Origin: Terrimonas ginsenosidimutans
GTDB lineage: Bacteria > Bacteroidota > Bacteroidia > Chitinophagales > Chitinophagaceae
Assembly: GCF_022012415.1 (NCBI RefSeq)
Contig: NZ_JAKLTR010000002.1
Location: 1-64,000, forward strand
Reading direction: 5' to 3'
Length of the DNA: 64,000 bases
Shown: piece by piece, positions 41,543 to 51,088 of the stretch
Position numbering within the stretch: position 1 is the first letter of the stretch
How the letters are laid out: every line of letters starts with the position of its first letter
Translations under genes and position numbers: made by a program
The notes under the pieces: generated by a model
Seen by the model: only the letters and a program-made list of their open reading frames with translations
Databases searched by the model: none
Told to the model about the DNA's origin: nothing

Positions 41543-44110
41543 ATGCTGAAAAGACTTTTTGCTTCTTTTATAATCATCCTTTTTTGTGTGCCATCCTATG
41601 CAGGAGCACCGGATTCTGTTTACCTCTTTGCATATTCATCCTTAAAGAATGGAGGACGAAACGGCCTGCATTTTGCCTGGAGCCGTGACGGTCATGAATG
41701 GAATTCGATTGGAAATGAATTTGCTTATGTTCGTTCAGATTACGGTCGCTGGGGTTCCCAGAAACGGATGATCTCCCCTGTATTGTTCCAGGGGGCAGAT
41801 GGGATATGGCATTGTGTATGGGCACTGAATGAAGAAGTGAACCAGTTTGCACATGCCGCCTCAGCCGATCTGATCAACTGGGGACGGCAAACTTATCCCT
41901 ATCTGCCTGAAGGAACACGATTCGCCGACCCCGATATAGCATATGATCAGAAAGGAAAGTCCTATGCTATCATGTTCACGAATAAAACTGATCAGCAAAA
42001 TGCTGTAACCACAAAAGATTTCAAAAGTTTTACAGCTGTTTCTGCTACAGCGAAAACTACAGGATGGGTCCAAAAGAAAACAGTAGCCGTCAGGGGAAAT
42101 AATGAGTCGGGAACAGTACATAAGGTTGCCTGGAGTGTGATAGAACAGTTGATCAGAACATATCAGACACAACAATACCGGATCATATTAGAAGGAGAAG
42201 ATGCGAAGAAGGATTCTTTACGCTTCGCAACGCTGAAGCCGCTGGAAGTATCCGTTCAACTGCAACCGTCAGCAGGCAAACCGATCAGTTCTATGCTGAC
42301 CGGTGTGTTTTTTGAAGATATCAATTATGCTGCTGATGGTGGTTTATATGCAGAACTGATCCAGAACCGGGATTTTGAGTACGCGCTTACTGATAAAGAA
42401 AGTCGCGATAAGAACTGGAATGAAACTCATTCATGGTCGTTGACAGGAAATGATATTTCCTGGAAGGTGGATAGCATCAATCCCATACATCCTAACAATG
42501 CGCATTATGCCTTACTGGAAACAAAGGTAACGGGAGGGATGCTGGTGAACAGCGGATTTGATGGTGTGGCAGTTAAAGCAGGCGAGACCTACCGGTTCAG
42601 TGTTTCGCTGAAGGCGATTGATCCGAATGCAAAAAGTGTGACCGTTCTTTTATTGGGAAAAGAGGGAAAGACACTTGCGCAAACGACCATTAATGGTGCG
42701 GGCAGCAACTGGAAGAAATTCAACGTATCGCTGATCGCTTCCGCTACTGACGGAGAGGCGCGATTGGCATTGCAGCCGCGCGAAGCCGGCATACTGGCGA
42801 TTGATATGGTCTCTCTTTTTCCTGCAAAAACATTTAAAGGAAGAGTGAATGGATTGCGGGCCGATCTTGCACAAAAGGTGGCCGAGATACGTCCCCGGTT
42901 TGTACGTTTTCCCGGCGGATGCGTTGCGCACGGTGATGGTATTGGGAATATCTATCATTGGAAGAATACGATCGGGCCGCTTGAAGCACGGAAGCCGCAA
43001 CGTAATCTTTGGGGTTATCATCAGACCGCGGGACTTGGTTATTTCGAATACTTCCAGTTCTGTGAAGATATAGGAGCAGAGCCAGTGCCCGTCGTTGCGG
43101 CTGGTGTGCCCTGTCAGAACTCTGGCGTCGGCGGTGGTGGACAACAGGGCGGTATCCCGATGGCGGAAATGGATCAGTATGTACAGGATGTAATTGATCT
43201 GATCGAATACGCTAACGGTGATATTAAAACAGTATGGGGAAGACGAAGGGCGGAGTCTGGTCATCCGGCGCCATTCAACCTGAAATATATCGGTATCGGA
43301 AATGAAGACCTGATCACGGATGTATTTGAAGAACGCTACCTGATGATCTGCAAAGCGGTGAAGGCAAAGTATCCGGAGATCGTTGTGATCGGAACCGTTG
43401 GGCCTTTCTTCGAAGGAACGGATTATCGCGAAGGATGGGCCATTGCTGACCGCGAAAAGATAGAAATGGTGGATGAGCACTATTATCAGACACCTGGCTG
43501 GTTCATCAATAACCAGGACTTTTATGATAGCTACGACCGGTCAAAGTCGAAAGTTTACCTTGGCGAATATGCGTCTCGTGGCACCACTTTGTTTAATGCA
43601 TTATCAGAAGCGCTATACTTGACCGGCGTGGAGCGCAATGCAGATATCGTTACGATGGCGTCTTATGCACCGCTGTTGGCAAAAGAAGGACATACACAGT
43701 GGAACCCGGATCTGATCTATTTCAATAACACAGAAATAAAGCCTACGATTAGCTACGAAGTACAAAAGATCTATGGCGTTCATGCCGGGGACGTTTATAT
43801 TCCTGCAACGGTTTCAGTTTCGACCAATGATGAAGCGGTGAGAAAACGAATTGGTCTTTCTGTGGTCAGGGATAGTAAGTCGGGAGATATCGTGGTTAAG
43901 TTGGTAAATATGCTGCCGGTTGCAACAACATTGAAGATCGACCTGGGACAGATCATCGGCGCATCAACAGATGCTACAAAAATTGTTCTGAAGGGTAAAC
44001 CCGGCGACAGGCAAATATTACCGGAACAGGCTGTAGTGAAATTGCAAGCGGATGGCAGGTTGAATCTGGATGCCTACTCCTTTACGGTGTTGAGGTTTAA
44101 GGGGAGATGA
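41543..44110 (+). CDS. GH51 alpha-L-arabinofuranosidase with N-terminal propeller-like remnant
   Basis: 855 residues, signal peptide about 1-20 (FASFIIILFCVPSYA). Residues 25-225 resemble the first blades of a GH43-type propeller (YLFAYSSLKNGGRNGLHFAWSRDGHEW, FADPDIAYDQKGKSYAIMF) but where GH43 enzymes have RDP this has ISPV, so it is unlikely to be catalytic. Then a carbohydrate-binding sandwich (about 255-430) and the GH51 barrel (about 435-855): acid/base E588 in GIGNEDL and nucleophile E675 in YLGEYA. Removes arabinofuranosyl branches from arabinan, arabinoxylan or arabinogalactan in the periplasm or outside. Second gene of the pair with the double GH43 enzyme. Confidence 0.9.
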   Translation: MLKRLFASFIIILFCVPSYAGAPDSVYLFAYSSLKNGGRNGLHFAWSRDGHEWNSIGNEFAYVRSDYGRWGSQKRMISPVLFQGADGIWHCVWALNEEVNQFAHAASADLINWGRQTYPYLPEGTRFADPDIAYDQKGKSYAIMFTNKTDQQNAVTTKDFKSFTAVSATAKTTGWVQKKTVAVRGNNESGTVHKVAWSVIEQLIRTYQTQQYRIILEGEDAKKDSLRFATLKPLEVSVQLQPSAGKPISSMLTGVFFEDINYAADGGLYAELIQNRDFEYALTDKESRDKNWNETHSWSLTGNDISWKVDSINPIHPNNAHYALLETKVTGGMLVNSGFDGVAVKAGETYRFSVSLKAIDPNAKSVTVLLLGKEGKTLAQTTINGAGSNWKKFNVSLIASATDGEARLALQPREAGILAIDMVSLFPAKTFKGRVNGLRADLAQKVAEIRPRFVRFPGGCVAHGDGIGNIYHWKNTIGPLEARKPQRNLWGYHQTAGLGYFEYFQFCEDIGAEPVPVVAAGVPCQNSGVGGGGQQGGIPMAEMDQYVQDVIDLIEYANGDIKTVWGRRRAESGHPAPFNLKYIGIGNEDLITDVFEERYLMICKAVKAKYPEIVVIGTVGPFFEGTDYREGWAIADREKIEMVDEHYYQTPGWFINNQDFYDSYDRSKSKVYLGEYASRGTTLFNALSEALYLTGVERNADIVTMASYAPLLAKEGHTQWNPDLIYFNNTEIKPTISYEVQKIYGVHAGDVYIPATVSVSTNDEAVRKRIGLSVVRDSKSGDIVVKLVNMLPVATTLKIDLGQIIGASTDATKIVLKGKPGDRQILPEQAVVKLQADGRLNLDAYSFTVLRFKGR

Positions 44111-44421
44111 GAGTAAGAGGAACAGCCATGATTTCAATCCAATGTCGTTTAGTTTAGCAGCCCCGGTGCGTGCCTCACTACCATGTCAACTTAAGGTTTG
44201 CCGGCGTAGAAGTAACGCAGCGAGCGCGGCGAAATACAAGTTATTCTATGGCTGTTTCCGCTGCGACCGTTGCGTATCGCCGCGTCCGCCGCGTTCCTTC
44301 TATGCTGTTTGCTTCCATAGTGTTCCTCCCGCAATATCCCCTTTTTCATGGAGAAGAAACGTAGCGCCGATTTCTCACTTTCACGCCTTCATTAATGTGT
44401 TCACTCCAACCCGTAAAGTCA
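44111..44421. repeat. Gap with inverted repeat E (44202-44307), degraded TGGCGTAG-type element
   Basis: Left end CCGGCGTAGAAGTAACGC, right end GCGTTCCTTCTATGCTG; inner words GCGAGCGCGGCGAAA against GTTTCCGCTGCGACC and CCGCGTCCGCCGCG. The pairing is broken by more mismatches than in the elements at 30312 and 37066. Nothing else is seen in the 311-bp gap. Confidence 0.7.
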
Positions 44422-46485
44422 ATGAAGCAGTATCTGTTCCTGATCGTTTTTCTTCTGTTCATATCTCTATCTTGGGCACAGCCTAAACCAAAGGCGCAGT
44501 TGCCGACTAATACAGGTACAAATAAACAGGCGGAAAAACTCATGGAAGATGCCATGAGAGCACAGGGCATGAGTAAAGAGCAGATCGCAGAAATGAAAAA
44601 GATGATGGCAGAGGGGCAGAAGGCTGTGAAAGAAATGGAGGCGCAGGGATTGATGCCTCCCGGTGGTGCGTCTGAGCCAATACTGAAAATTCCGGCGAAA
44701 AAGACTGCATTAATCAGGCAGATCCCAAAGCTCAACAGTGTTGAGCAATACAACGTTTATGTAAAGCAGTTGGAAGCGGATTGCAAACTCAGGATCAGCA
44801 AAAATGTCATTACTGAAGTGGATGAATCCTTTTCGATCGGGGCTGGTGATATGGCAAGCCAGGCGAATCTTGCGCCGATGTATTTATTAAAGAAACAGGC
44901 CAATGCAGCGATATATGCAGCCGCAAAAGCAGCGGTTGCTTTTCCTGCAAATAAAAATGTTCAGAACAATCTTGGGGTAACACTTCATCAGACCGGTTAT
45001 GCGCATAAAGCCATCCCAGTGCTGCAGTATCTGCAGGATCAGCAGAGCGACCCTGTCTTCCAGGTTAGCCTTGGTCACTGTTTTCTGTCACTCGGCGATA
45101 CCGCAAAAGCGCGAGCTTTCTTTATGGGTGCGTTAAGTGCTGCTCCCAACAATGTAAATGCTTTATGCGGAACAGCCCTCATTCTTAATGAAGCTGGTAA
45201 GAAAACAGAGGCGGCCGTTTATGTAAAGAAAGCAATGAAAAATGGCTATTCTCAGTTGGCCGATGAACTGGCAAAGCAAAACAAGATACAATTCAAGTTT
45301 GCTGAAATAAGACAGGAGATCCCCGAATATTTTAATACCCGGATGTATAAGCCCACAGAATCAGTTTATGATATAACGGAAGTGAGGCCTGTTGACGCAA
45401 AAAGAAAACAGGAGAATGAGAGGTATGGTGTCATTGCAGAAAAAGCGCGCCAGGTAAGCGAGGAGAACGATGCCAGGCTTCAAAAGGAAAGCATAGGTAA
45501 GCAGGCAGCCAGCTATGCAGGCTATATTGGAGCGCTCACCGGTAATGGCGGACCAGTTGCAGGAAAAGCGAGAATGATGTTTGAAGCGGCTTCCCGGGAG
45601 AATGTAGAGTTTATGGCTGGACGATACCGGGAGGAAATGGAGAAAACAAAGGCGGCAAACAAGGCAGAACATGATGCGCTGGTAGAGAAAATGCGTAACC
45701 TTCCCTATGCAACTATCGATGAAGATTGTAAACGCAAAACCGAAATGGTCAATCAGTATCTGATAAAAACTTCTTACGCACGCGATCAGGCCATCCGTAA
45801 TACGCTTAACCAGCAGTATGATTATGATAACCAGAAAATGTACTGGCTTTCTTTTCTCGTCCATAACGAACAATACAGACTGGCTCATATTCAAGCGGTC
45901 GAGAACCTGGTGGGACGGATGAGGAAATATGATGATCTGCAGATGTTGTATCCCGGTCCTGAAGGCGTGATATATGGCTGCCAGGGAGCTGGAAAAGATA
46001 AAAGCAAAAAGCCGGAAGAAGATTCCGTTGCGACGCCTGATGATACAGATTGTCCTCTTCAGTTTGAAATACCAATAGGCGTTGCAAAAGCAAAGCTAAG
46101 TTGTTCTTCTTTTTCAATTGAAGGCGGTGAAGGGTTGCAAGGCTCATTTGAAAAGAATTTCCACACAGGTGAGATGACCATCTTTGTTGGCGTAGGTGTT
46201 GGTTTTTGGGAAAAAGGCGGAATCGCACAGATCGGCGGTGGTGCGGAAGGCGCTGCGAAAGCGGGTGTATTTGTGACAGTTAATGGAGAGGGTAAAGTGA
46301 TTGATTATGGCGATAAAGCCGAAGTCGGTTTTGAAGCTGCCGTCGGGCCGCTCACGACAGAAGCAAAATTGACCGGTGTGTTGGGTATGGAAAGCGGAGG
46401 TAAACTTGGAACAAATATCGCGGGTAGTGAAACAGTGATCTGGAAAACGGAGACGCTGGGTGTGATCACGAATGCACAGAAATAG
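44422..46485 (+). CDS. Secreted TPR protein of unknown function
   Basis: 687 residues from the ATG at 44422 (MKQYLFLIVFLLFISLSWAQ, a clean signal peptide). A charged segment rich in Met, Lys and Glu (about 28-75) is followed by TPR-like repeats at about 145-285 (NVQNNLGVTLHQTGYAHKAIPVLQYLQ, PVFQVSLGHCFLSLGDTAKARAFFMGAL, NVNALCGTALILNEAGKKTEAAVYVKK). A long helical, probably coiled-coil region runs about 330-510, and a Gly-rich beta region closes the protein (EGLQGSFEKNFHTGEMTIFVGVGVGF, GGGAEGAAKAGVFVTVNGEG). I do not recognise a family for the C-terminal half. Stands alone, closed by the inverted repeat at 46500. Confidence 0.7.
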   Translation: MKQYLFLIVFLLFISLSWAQPKPKAQLPTNTGTNKQAEKLMEDAMRAQGMSKEQIAEMKKMMAEGQKAVKEMEAQGLMPPGGASEPILKIPAKKTALIRQIPKLNSVEQYNVYVKQLEADCKLRISKNVITEVDESFSIGAGDMASQANLAPMYLLKKQANAAIYAAAKAAVAFPANKNVQNNLGVTLHQTGYAHKAIPVLQYLQDQQSDPVFQVSLGHCFLSLGDTAKARAFFMGALSAAPNNVNALCGTALILNEAGKKTEAAVYVKKAMKNGYSQLADELAKQNKIQFKFAEIRQEIPEYFNTRMYKPTESVYDITEVRPVDAKRKQENERYGVIAEKARQVSEENDARLQKESIGKQAASYAGYIGALTGNGGPVAGKARMMFEAASRENVEFMAGRYREEMEKTKAANKAEHDALVEKMRNLPYATIDEDCKRKTEMVNQYLIKTSYARDQAIRNTLNQQYDYDNQKMYWLSFLVHNEQYRLAHIQAVENLVGRMRKYDDLQMLYPGPEGVIYGCQGAGKDKSKKPEEDSVATPDDTDCPLQFEIPIGVAKAKLSCSSFSIEGGEGLQGSFEKNFHTGEMTIFVGVGVGFWEKGGIAQIGGGAEGAAKAGVFVTVNGEGKVIDYGDKAEVGFEAAVGPLTTEAKLTGVLGMESGGKLGTNIAGSETVIWKTETLGVITNAQK

Positions 46486-46499
46486 ATCCCTTAAAACAA

Positions 46500-46604
46500 T
46501 GGCGTGGTAGTATCGCGAAGCACGCGAAGTAGCCGCAGAGAACGCAAAGAAATACTGACGTACTCTCCGGCCACCTCACATGCTTCGCGATACTACCTGG
46601 GCCA
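46500..46604. repeat. Inverted repeat D: TGGCGT-type element
   Basis: TGGCGTGGTAGTATCGCGAA on the left; TTCGCGATACTACCTGGGCCA on the right is its complement with one indel, the same terminal word as the other elements. Inner words ACGCGAAGTAGCCGCAGAGA pair with TCTCCGGCCACCTCACAT through several mismatches. It starts 15 nt after the TPR protein gene. Confidence 0.78.
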
Positions 46605-46915
46605 ACAATACGAAATCGTTATAGTGCCCCAATACGATAATGCAAATATTCCATCACATTTAAACCACTCTTTTACAATAGATGTTTTTTAGGTTGACGA
46701 AGTTTTAGCGTAGTGGTTCTCTTGGCAGGCGTAGACTTTAATGACCAATTTTAGTTGAATCAACGAATGCCATATGAATGAAAAAAGCCTGAACAGCTAT
46801 AACGTTTTCGTGCTCGTTATTGAATCAACTGCGAATTCTCCTCCTTAGGTGTTTCTGCTTACACCATTTTCAACCGGACCAACGCTAAATAATTTTCATC
46901 CCAAAATATCTTATC
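46605..46915. other. Intergenic leader of the PL14-like lipoprotein gene
   Basis: 311 bp, AT-rich, no convincing gene. GTTGAATCAAC at 46754-46764 is a perfect 11-nt palindrome, and TGAATCAACT recurs 60 nt further on; either could be an operator. No exact -7 box. Confidence 0.35.
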
Positions 46916-47827
46916 ATGAAGAATACATATTCCATAACCATTCTTGCTATAACATTATTTTCTCTTACCGTATTTTCAACCTCCTGCCGTAAAGATGGTA
47001 TCGAAGGGTCGATCAGCAATCCTGAAAAACTGGAAGAACCCGGCGAACCCGCAGAGTCGGATCCATCGGCTGGCCGTGCTGTTTATACTACCCGTTCGGT
47101 TAACTGGGAGAACAGGACCAATCAGACCACCTATACCCGCGCGCAGGCAGAAGCGGATTTTGGTAATGTCTCCAGCTGGATCGACAGCCGTGCTTACATC
47201 TCCAACGGAAATGGCGGCGGTAAAAGCATGCGCGTAACGCTTTTGCCAAATGCATTGTCTGGTGCAGGTGGTTTGATCACTGATGTGGATATCACTGATG
47301 GATCGGCTTATGAGCTTGATTATGATGTGAAATTCCACAGCCAGTTCAACTGGAGCCGTGGTGGTAAAGTTGGATTCGGTTTCCGTGTCGGAGATGGTAA
47401 CACCGGCGGAGATCCCGGAACAGACGGCAATGGCGGCAGCCTTCGTTTGATGTGGTATTCGCCTGCCGGAAATCCCGGACGCGTTTACTTCCAGCCATAT
47501 GTTTATTATCGTGATCAGCCCGGGCAGTTTGGTAACTCCTTCGGTAAGTCTTATCCAAGCTCAGGCTCGCTCGTAAAAGGCGCCTGGTATCATGTGCATA
47601 TGTATATCAAGAGCAATACGGGAAGTAATACCAACGGACGCGTACAGATCATCATCAATGGAACAACCGTTCTCGATCAGGCTATCCGCTGGACAACGAA
47701 TGACAGCAAACGACTGATCCGTCAAATGAGCTTCCATACATTCAGAGGAGGAAGTACGGCTGACTGGCAGGCGTCGTCTACTGATTATATTTATTATGAT
47801 AATCTTGTAGTGAATAAGATCGAGTAA
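46916..47827 (+). CDS. PL14-like polysaccharide lyase-fold lipoprotein
   Basis: 303 residues. Lipobox Cys at about residue 24 (TVFSTSCRKDG), a Pro/Glu-rich linker, then a single beta-jelly-roll domain (about 60-303). Telling blocks: AYELDYDVKFHSQFNWSRGG, GGKVGFGFRVGDGNTGG, YFQPYVYYRDQPGQFG, GAWYHVHMYIKSNTG and the end DYIYYDNLVV. They agree with alginate/glucuronan-lyase-like PL14 proteins as I recall them. Family members cleave uronic-acid polymers by beta-elimination; which catalytic residues are conserved here I cannot confirm, so it may be only a binding protein. The gene is convergent with the GH92 gene and shares its 49-bp hairpin. Confidence 0.7.
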   Translation: MKNTYSITILAITLFSLTVFSTSCRKDGIEGSISNPEKLEEPGEPAESDPSAGRAVYTTRSVNWENRTNQTTYTRAQAEADFGNVSSWIDSRAYISNGNGGGKSMRVTLLPNALSGAGGLITDVDITDGSAYELDYDVKFHSQFNWSRGGKVGFGFRVGDGNTGGDPGTDGNGGSLRLMWYSPAGNPGRVYFQPYVYYRDQPGQFGNSFGKSYPSSGSLVKGAWYHVHMYIKSNTGSNTNGRVQIIINGTTVLDQAIRWTTNDSKRLIRQMSFHTFRGGSTADWQASSTDYIYYDNLVVNKIE

Positions 47828-47829
47828 TA

Positions 47830-47948
47830 ACGCGAATGATACGCTAATGGCCGCGAATTAACGCGAATAGCCTCCGAATTCAGGAATATTCATTCTGTTT
47901 TCGGAGGCTATTCGCGTTAATTCGCGGCCATTAGCGTATCATTCGCGT
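47830..47948. repeat. Inverted repeat I: two perfect 49-nt arms, between convergent genes
   Basis: Left arm 47830-47878 and right arm 47900-47948 are exact reverse complements over 49 nt, loop 21 nt. The arms consist of words ACGCGAATGA, TACGCTAATGG, CCGCGAATTA, ACGCGAATAG. The right arm encodes the last five residues (TRMIR) and stop of the GH92 gene; the left arm starts 3 nt after the stop of the lipoprotein gene. Confidence 0.92.
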
Positions 47949-50240
47949 ATTCCCCATATAAAATGTAAAGGATCCGCCAGCCATGATTTGCTCATGAGTA
48001 ATGGAAAGCTTATTATACGGCTTACCATTCAATTCGATCTTCTGGATGTATACATTCTCATCACTTTGATTCACCGTCTTTATCTGGAATGTTTTCCCGT
48101 TTTCAAGTTTAAGTGTGGCGCTGTTGATCGCGGGACTGGTGATCTGGTACTCCGTAGATCCGGGTGCAACAGGGTAAAAGCCCAGCGTGCTGAAGATGTA
48201 CCAGGCACTCATTTGTCCGCAATCATCATTGCCGCCCAATCCGTCAGGACCTGTGTGATACTGACGCTTGAGGATCATACGTGTTGTTGCCTGTGTTTTC
48301 CAGGGAGCATTTGTCCAGTTATAAAGATAGGCAGCATGGTGTGCCGGTTCATTTCCATGTACATAATTGCCGATGATACCATCACGGGTGATATCTTCTG
48401 TTTCCTTAAAGAACTCATCCGGCAGTTCCATGGTGAACAGCGAATCGAGATGCGCTGCAAAACGGTCTTTGCCTCCGGACATTTCAATTAATGAAGCAGG
48501 ATCGTGTGGCACATACAGGCTATAGTTCCAGCTATTGCCCTCAATGAATCCCTGACCGTGCGTGCTCAATACGTCAAAGTCTTTTTTGAAGGTCCCGTCA
48601 TTCAGCTTCGCGCGCATGAAGCCTGTGGATGGATCGAAAACATTTTTATAGTTCGCAGACCGTTTGATGAACTCGTTATAAAGATCCATGCGGTTCAGCT
48701 TTTTTGCAAGCTGCGCGATACACCAGTCGTCATATGAATATTCCAGCGTGGTGGAAACGCCGGTTCCGTTGCGGTCTACAGGGATATATCCCTTATCGAT
48801 ATAGTAATCCAGGCCATCAAACTTCCTGTTTCTTGCAGTAGCTACACAGGCTTCGAGTGCTTTCTTTGCATCGATCGTTGTGTTGCCTTTCAGGATCGCA
48901 TCTGTAATGACAGAAACACTGTGATACCCGGTCATACACCAGTTCTCATTCGCATGATGGCTCCAGATCGGCAGCATATGCAACGCACTCTGGTCATAAT
49001 GCGCGAGCATTGATTTAACCATATCTCCATTCCTCTTTGGTTGCAGGATATTGAACAGTGGATGCAACGCGCGGTAGGTGTCCCATAGAGAGAAGGTTGT
49101 GTAATTGGTAAAGCCATTTGCTTTATGCGCAAGCTGATCGAGACCTTTGTAAGAACCGTCAACATCCATATACGTCGTTGGACTGATAAAAGCATGATAC
49201 ATGCTTGTATAGAAGTTGATCTTATCGTCTTCACTTGCTTCGATGGCAACTTTGTTCAATTCCTTATTCCAAAGATCCTGTCCTTGTTTCTTCACCTGTT
49301 CGAAGTTCCATCCGGGTGCTTCTGAACGCAGATTAAGTAATGCTCCCGCCGTGCTTACAGATGAAAGCGCAAATTTCATTTTGATCTTTTCACCTTCCGT
49401 GGTTTTGAAATCAAAGTAGGCGCGGATCTGTTTGCCGGCTATATCCGGGAAGTTTTTCGACTGGTCAAATTTTCCCCAGAAGCCACGATAAACCTGGCGG
49501 GGTGTAAAGTTTTTATTGCCGTACTGATAGAATGGCTTGGAGAACGTCATGGCGAAATAAACAGTGCGCGTTCGTCCCCAGCCATTGGTTTGACGATAAC
49601 CGGTAACAAGCGTGTCATTTTCGATCCGGAGAAAAGTCCAGACGTTCTTGTCATCGTAATTGTAGATGCCGCTCATCAGATCAAGAATGATATGTGCGCT
49701 GTCTGACTTTGGAAATGTATACTGGTGGAATCCTACACGGTTTGTTGCAGTCAGTTCGGCCGTGATGTTATAATCATCGAGCTTTACTTTATAATAGGCT
49801 GCTTCCGCTGTTTCATTTGCATGGGAAAATGCAGAACGGAATCCGCTACGCGGAATGCTGTCGACGCCGGGGTTTAATTTCAGTGGACCCACCGTTGGCA
49901 TCACGAGAAAGTCGCCTAGATCAGAATGCCCTGTACCGCTGAAATGCGTGTGGCTGAATCCTACGATTGACTTATCATCATACTGGTATCCTGCACAGTA
50001 TTTATAAACGTCAGGATTATAACGGCCGTTCTTTTCGTAGGATATCGTATCTGTATCCGGACTTAGCTGTACCATGCCAAACGGAACGGTTGCGCCGGGA
50101 TAAGTATGTCCCATCCTTTGCGTGCCGATGATCGGGCGAACGTATTGAACGGGGTTGGCGGACTTTGTTTGGGCGTGTATCGCAGGGGCGATGAGTAACC
50201 CGGCAATTACAAGAGGGGAGATGCTATATCGTTTTTCCAT
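47931..50240 (-). CDS. GH92 family glycosidase (alpha-mannosidase type)
   Basis: 769 residues, signal peptide about 1-22 (SPLVIAGLLIAPAIHAQ). A Ca-dependent exo-acting family in which nearly all members cut alpha-mannosides of glycoproteins or fungal mannan. Landmarks: YVRPIIGTQRMGHTYPGATVPFGMVQLSPDT, YKYCAGYQYDDKSIVGFSHTHFSGTGHSDLGD in substance, the long (alpha/alpha)6 barrel (SLWDTYRALHPLFNI, WNYSLYVPHDPASLIEMSGG) and the C-terminal GLGGNDDCGQMSAWYIFSTLGFYPV block with the catalytic-region Asp residues. Full length. Its last codons belong to the hairpin at 47830-47948. Monocistronic. Confidence 0.93.
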   Translation of the reverse strand: MEKRYSISPLVIAGLLIAPAIHAQTKSANPVQYVRPIIGTQRMGHTYPGATVPFGMVQLSPDTDTISYEKNGRYNPDVYKYCAGYQYDDKSIVGFSHTHFSGTGHSDLGDFLVMPTVGPLKLNPGVDSIPRSGFRSAFSHANETAEAAYYKVKLDDYNITAELTATNRVGFHQYTFPKSDSAHIILDLMSGIYNYDDKNVWTFLRIENDTLVTGYRQTNGWGRTRTVYFAMTFSKPFYQYGNKNFTPRQVYRGFWGKFDQSKNFPDIAGKQIRAYFDFKTTEGEKIKMKFALSSVSTAGALLNLRSEAPGWNFEQVKKQGQDLWNKELNKVAIEASEDDKINFYTSMYHAFISPTTYMDVDGSYKGLDQLAHKANGFTNYTTFSLWDTYRALHPLFNILQPKRNGDMVKSMLAHYDQSALHMLPIWSHHANENWCMTGYHSVSVITDAILKGNTTIDAKKALEACVATARNRKFDGLDYYIDKGYIPVDRNGTGVSTTLEYSYDDWCIAQLAKKLNRMDLYNEFIKRSANYKNVFDPSTGFMRAKLNDGTFKKDFDVLSTHGQGFIEGNSWNYSLYVPHDPASLIEMSGGKDRFAAHLDSLFTMELPDEFFKETEDITRDGIIGNYVHGNEPAHHAAYLYNWTNAPWKTQATTRMILKRQYHTGPDGLGGNDDCGQMSAWYIFSTLGFYPVAPGSTEYQITSPAINSATLKLENGKTFQIKTVNQSDENVYIQKIELNGKPYNKLSITHEQIMAGGSFTFYMGNTRMIR

Positions 50241-50293
50241 GTGTTGATATTAAGTTGCGGCGTTTGTGACGCCCGCTTTATCAGTTGCGAAAA

Positions 50294-51022
50294 TTAGAGG
50301 ACAGGATTTGCTGCATAATCTTTCCAGAGCTCATCCACGGTTTTCCCGGTAAGCTCCTTCCAGGTGTTGGAGGTATAAGTGCCTTTGCGGCTTGCTTCAT
50401 CCAGCTGATCGACGATCTTCTTGTTTACATTCTTTTCGAGCCATGCAAGAAATCTCGCCGTGATACGATAGCTGTTTGTGTAACTTTGGGTTTCTTTGAA
50501 TGCAGGGAGAGACCAGTTGCCTTTTTCATTATTCACTCCGTATCTGTAGCGGACATAGTCTGCAATTCCTTCCGTCAGCCAGCCTTCCCCTTTGCCACCA
50601 TAGTTCTGGACGATGTGCATGGCTTCGTGTGTTACCACATCGATATCTTCCGGGTGTTTCTTCATCCATTCAGGGTTGTAGCGGACGATGCCGTTTGAAG
50701 TGGCAGCCACACCGGTATAAGCCGGATCAATAACAAATGTGACTTTCTGCAGCGCTTCCTGATTGAATCGTTTGACCTCTTTAGGATACACTTCAAAAAA
50801 GGCGTCTATCATGCGTTGCCTGGTTTCGTTGCTGAAACTGGAATCCTTGTTGATAATGACGAGTGTGAATTTCTTTTTGGTGATCGTCTGACTGCTGTGA
50901 TAGCCCGTAGTGTCGATCGTTTCCCAGTTCTTCTGGCTGTTAGCTACAAAGCCCAGGCACAGCAATGCCAGGAAAGGAAGGAATGATTTGAAAGAGTAGT
51001 TGATTTTCTTATACATGGTCAT
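50294..51022 (-). CDS. Basic secretory protein family metallopeptidase-like protein
   Basis: 242 residues, signal peptide about 1-29 (SFLPFLALLCLGFVANSQ). The domain corresponds to the plant-type basic secretory protein family: FTLVIINKDSSFSNETRQRMIDAFFEVYP near the start, the zinc-binding HEAMHIVQNYGGKGEGWLTEGIADYVRYRYG (gluzincin-like HExxH with downstream Glu) and ITARFLAWLEKNV, VDELWKDYAANP at the end. Probably an exported zinc peptidase; substrate unknown. It lies just upstream of the GH92 gene (gap 53 nt, same strand) so the two could be cotranscribed. Confidence 0.85.
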   Translation of the reverse strand: MTMYKKINYSFKSFLPFLALLCLGFVANSQKNWETIDTTGYHSSQTITKKKFTLVIINKDSSFSNETRQRMIDAFFEVYPKEVKRFNQEALQKVTFVIDPAYTGVAATSNGIVRYNPEWMKKHPEDIDVVTHEAMHIVQNYGGKGEGWLTEGIADYVRYRYGVNNEKGNWSLPAFKETQSYTNSYRITARFLAWLEKNVNKKIVDQLDEASRKGTYTSNTWKELTGKTVDELWKDYAANPVL

Positions 51023-51088
51023 TTTTTGTAACGGTTAAATATTTCCGCATCGCGGAGGCCGTTTTCATATCGCAAGACCGTCGGGGCG

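Noticed and set aside
42650-43480. 276-codon reverse frame opposite the GH51 gene
   Set aside because: Opposite a catalytic domain with both GH51 glutamates; no own features.
46774-46848. 24-residue frame MNEKSLNSYN... before the PL14-like gene
   Set aside because: Neither hydrophobic nor basic pattern, no terminator or promoter; chance frame.
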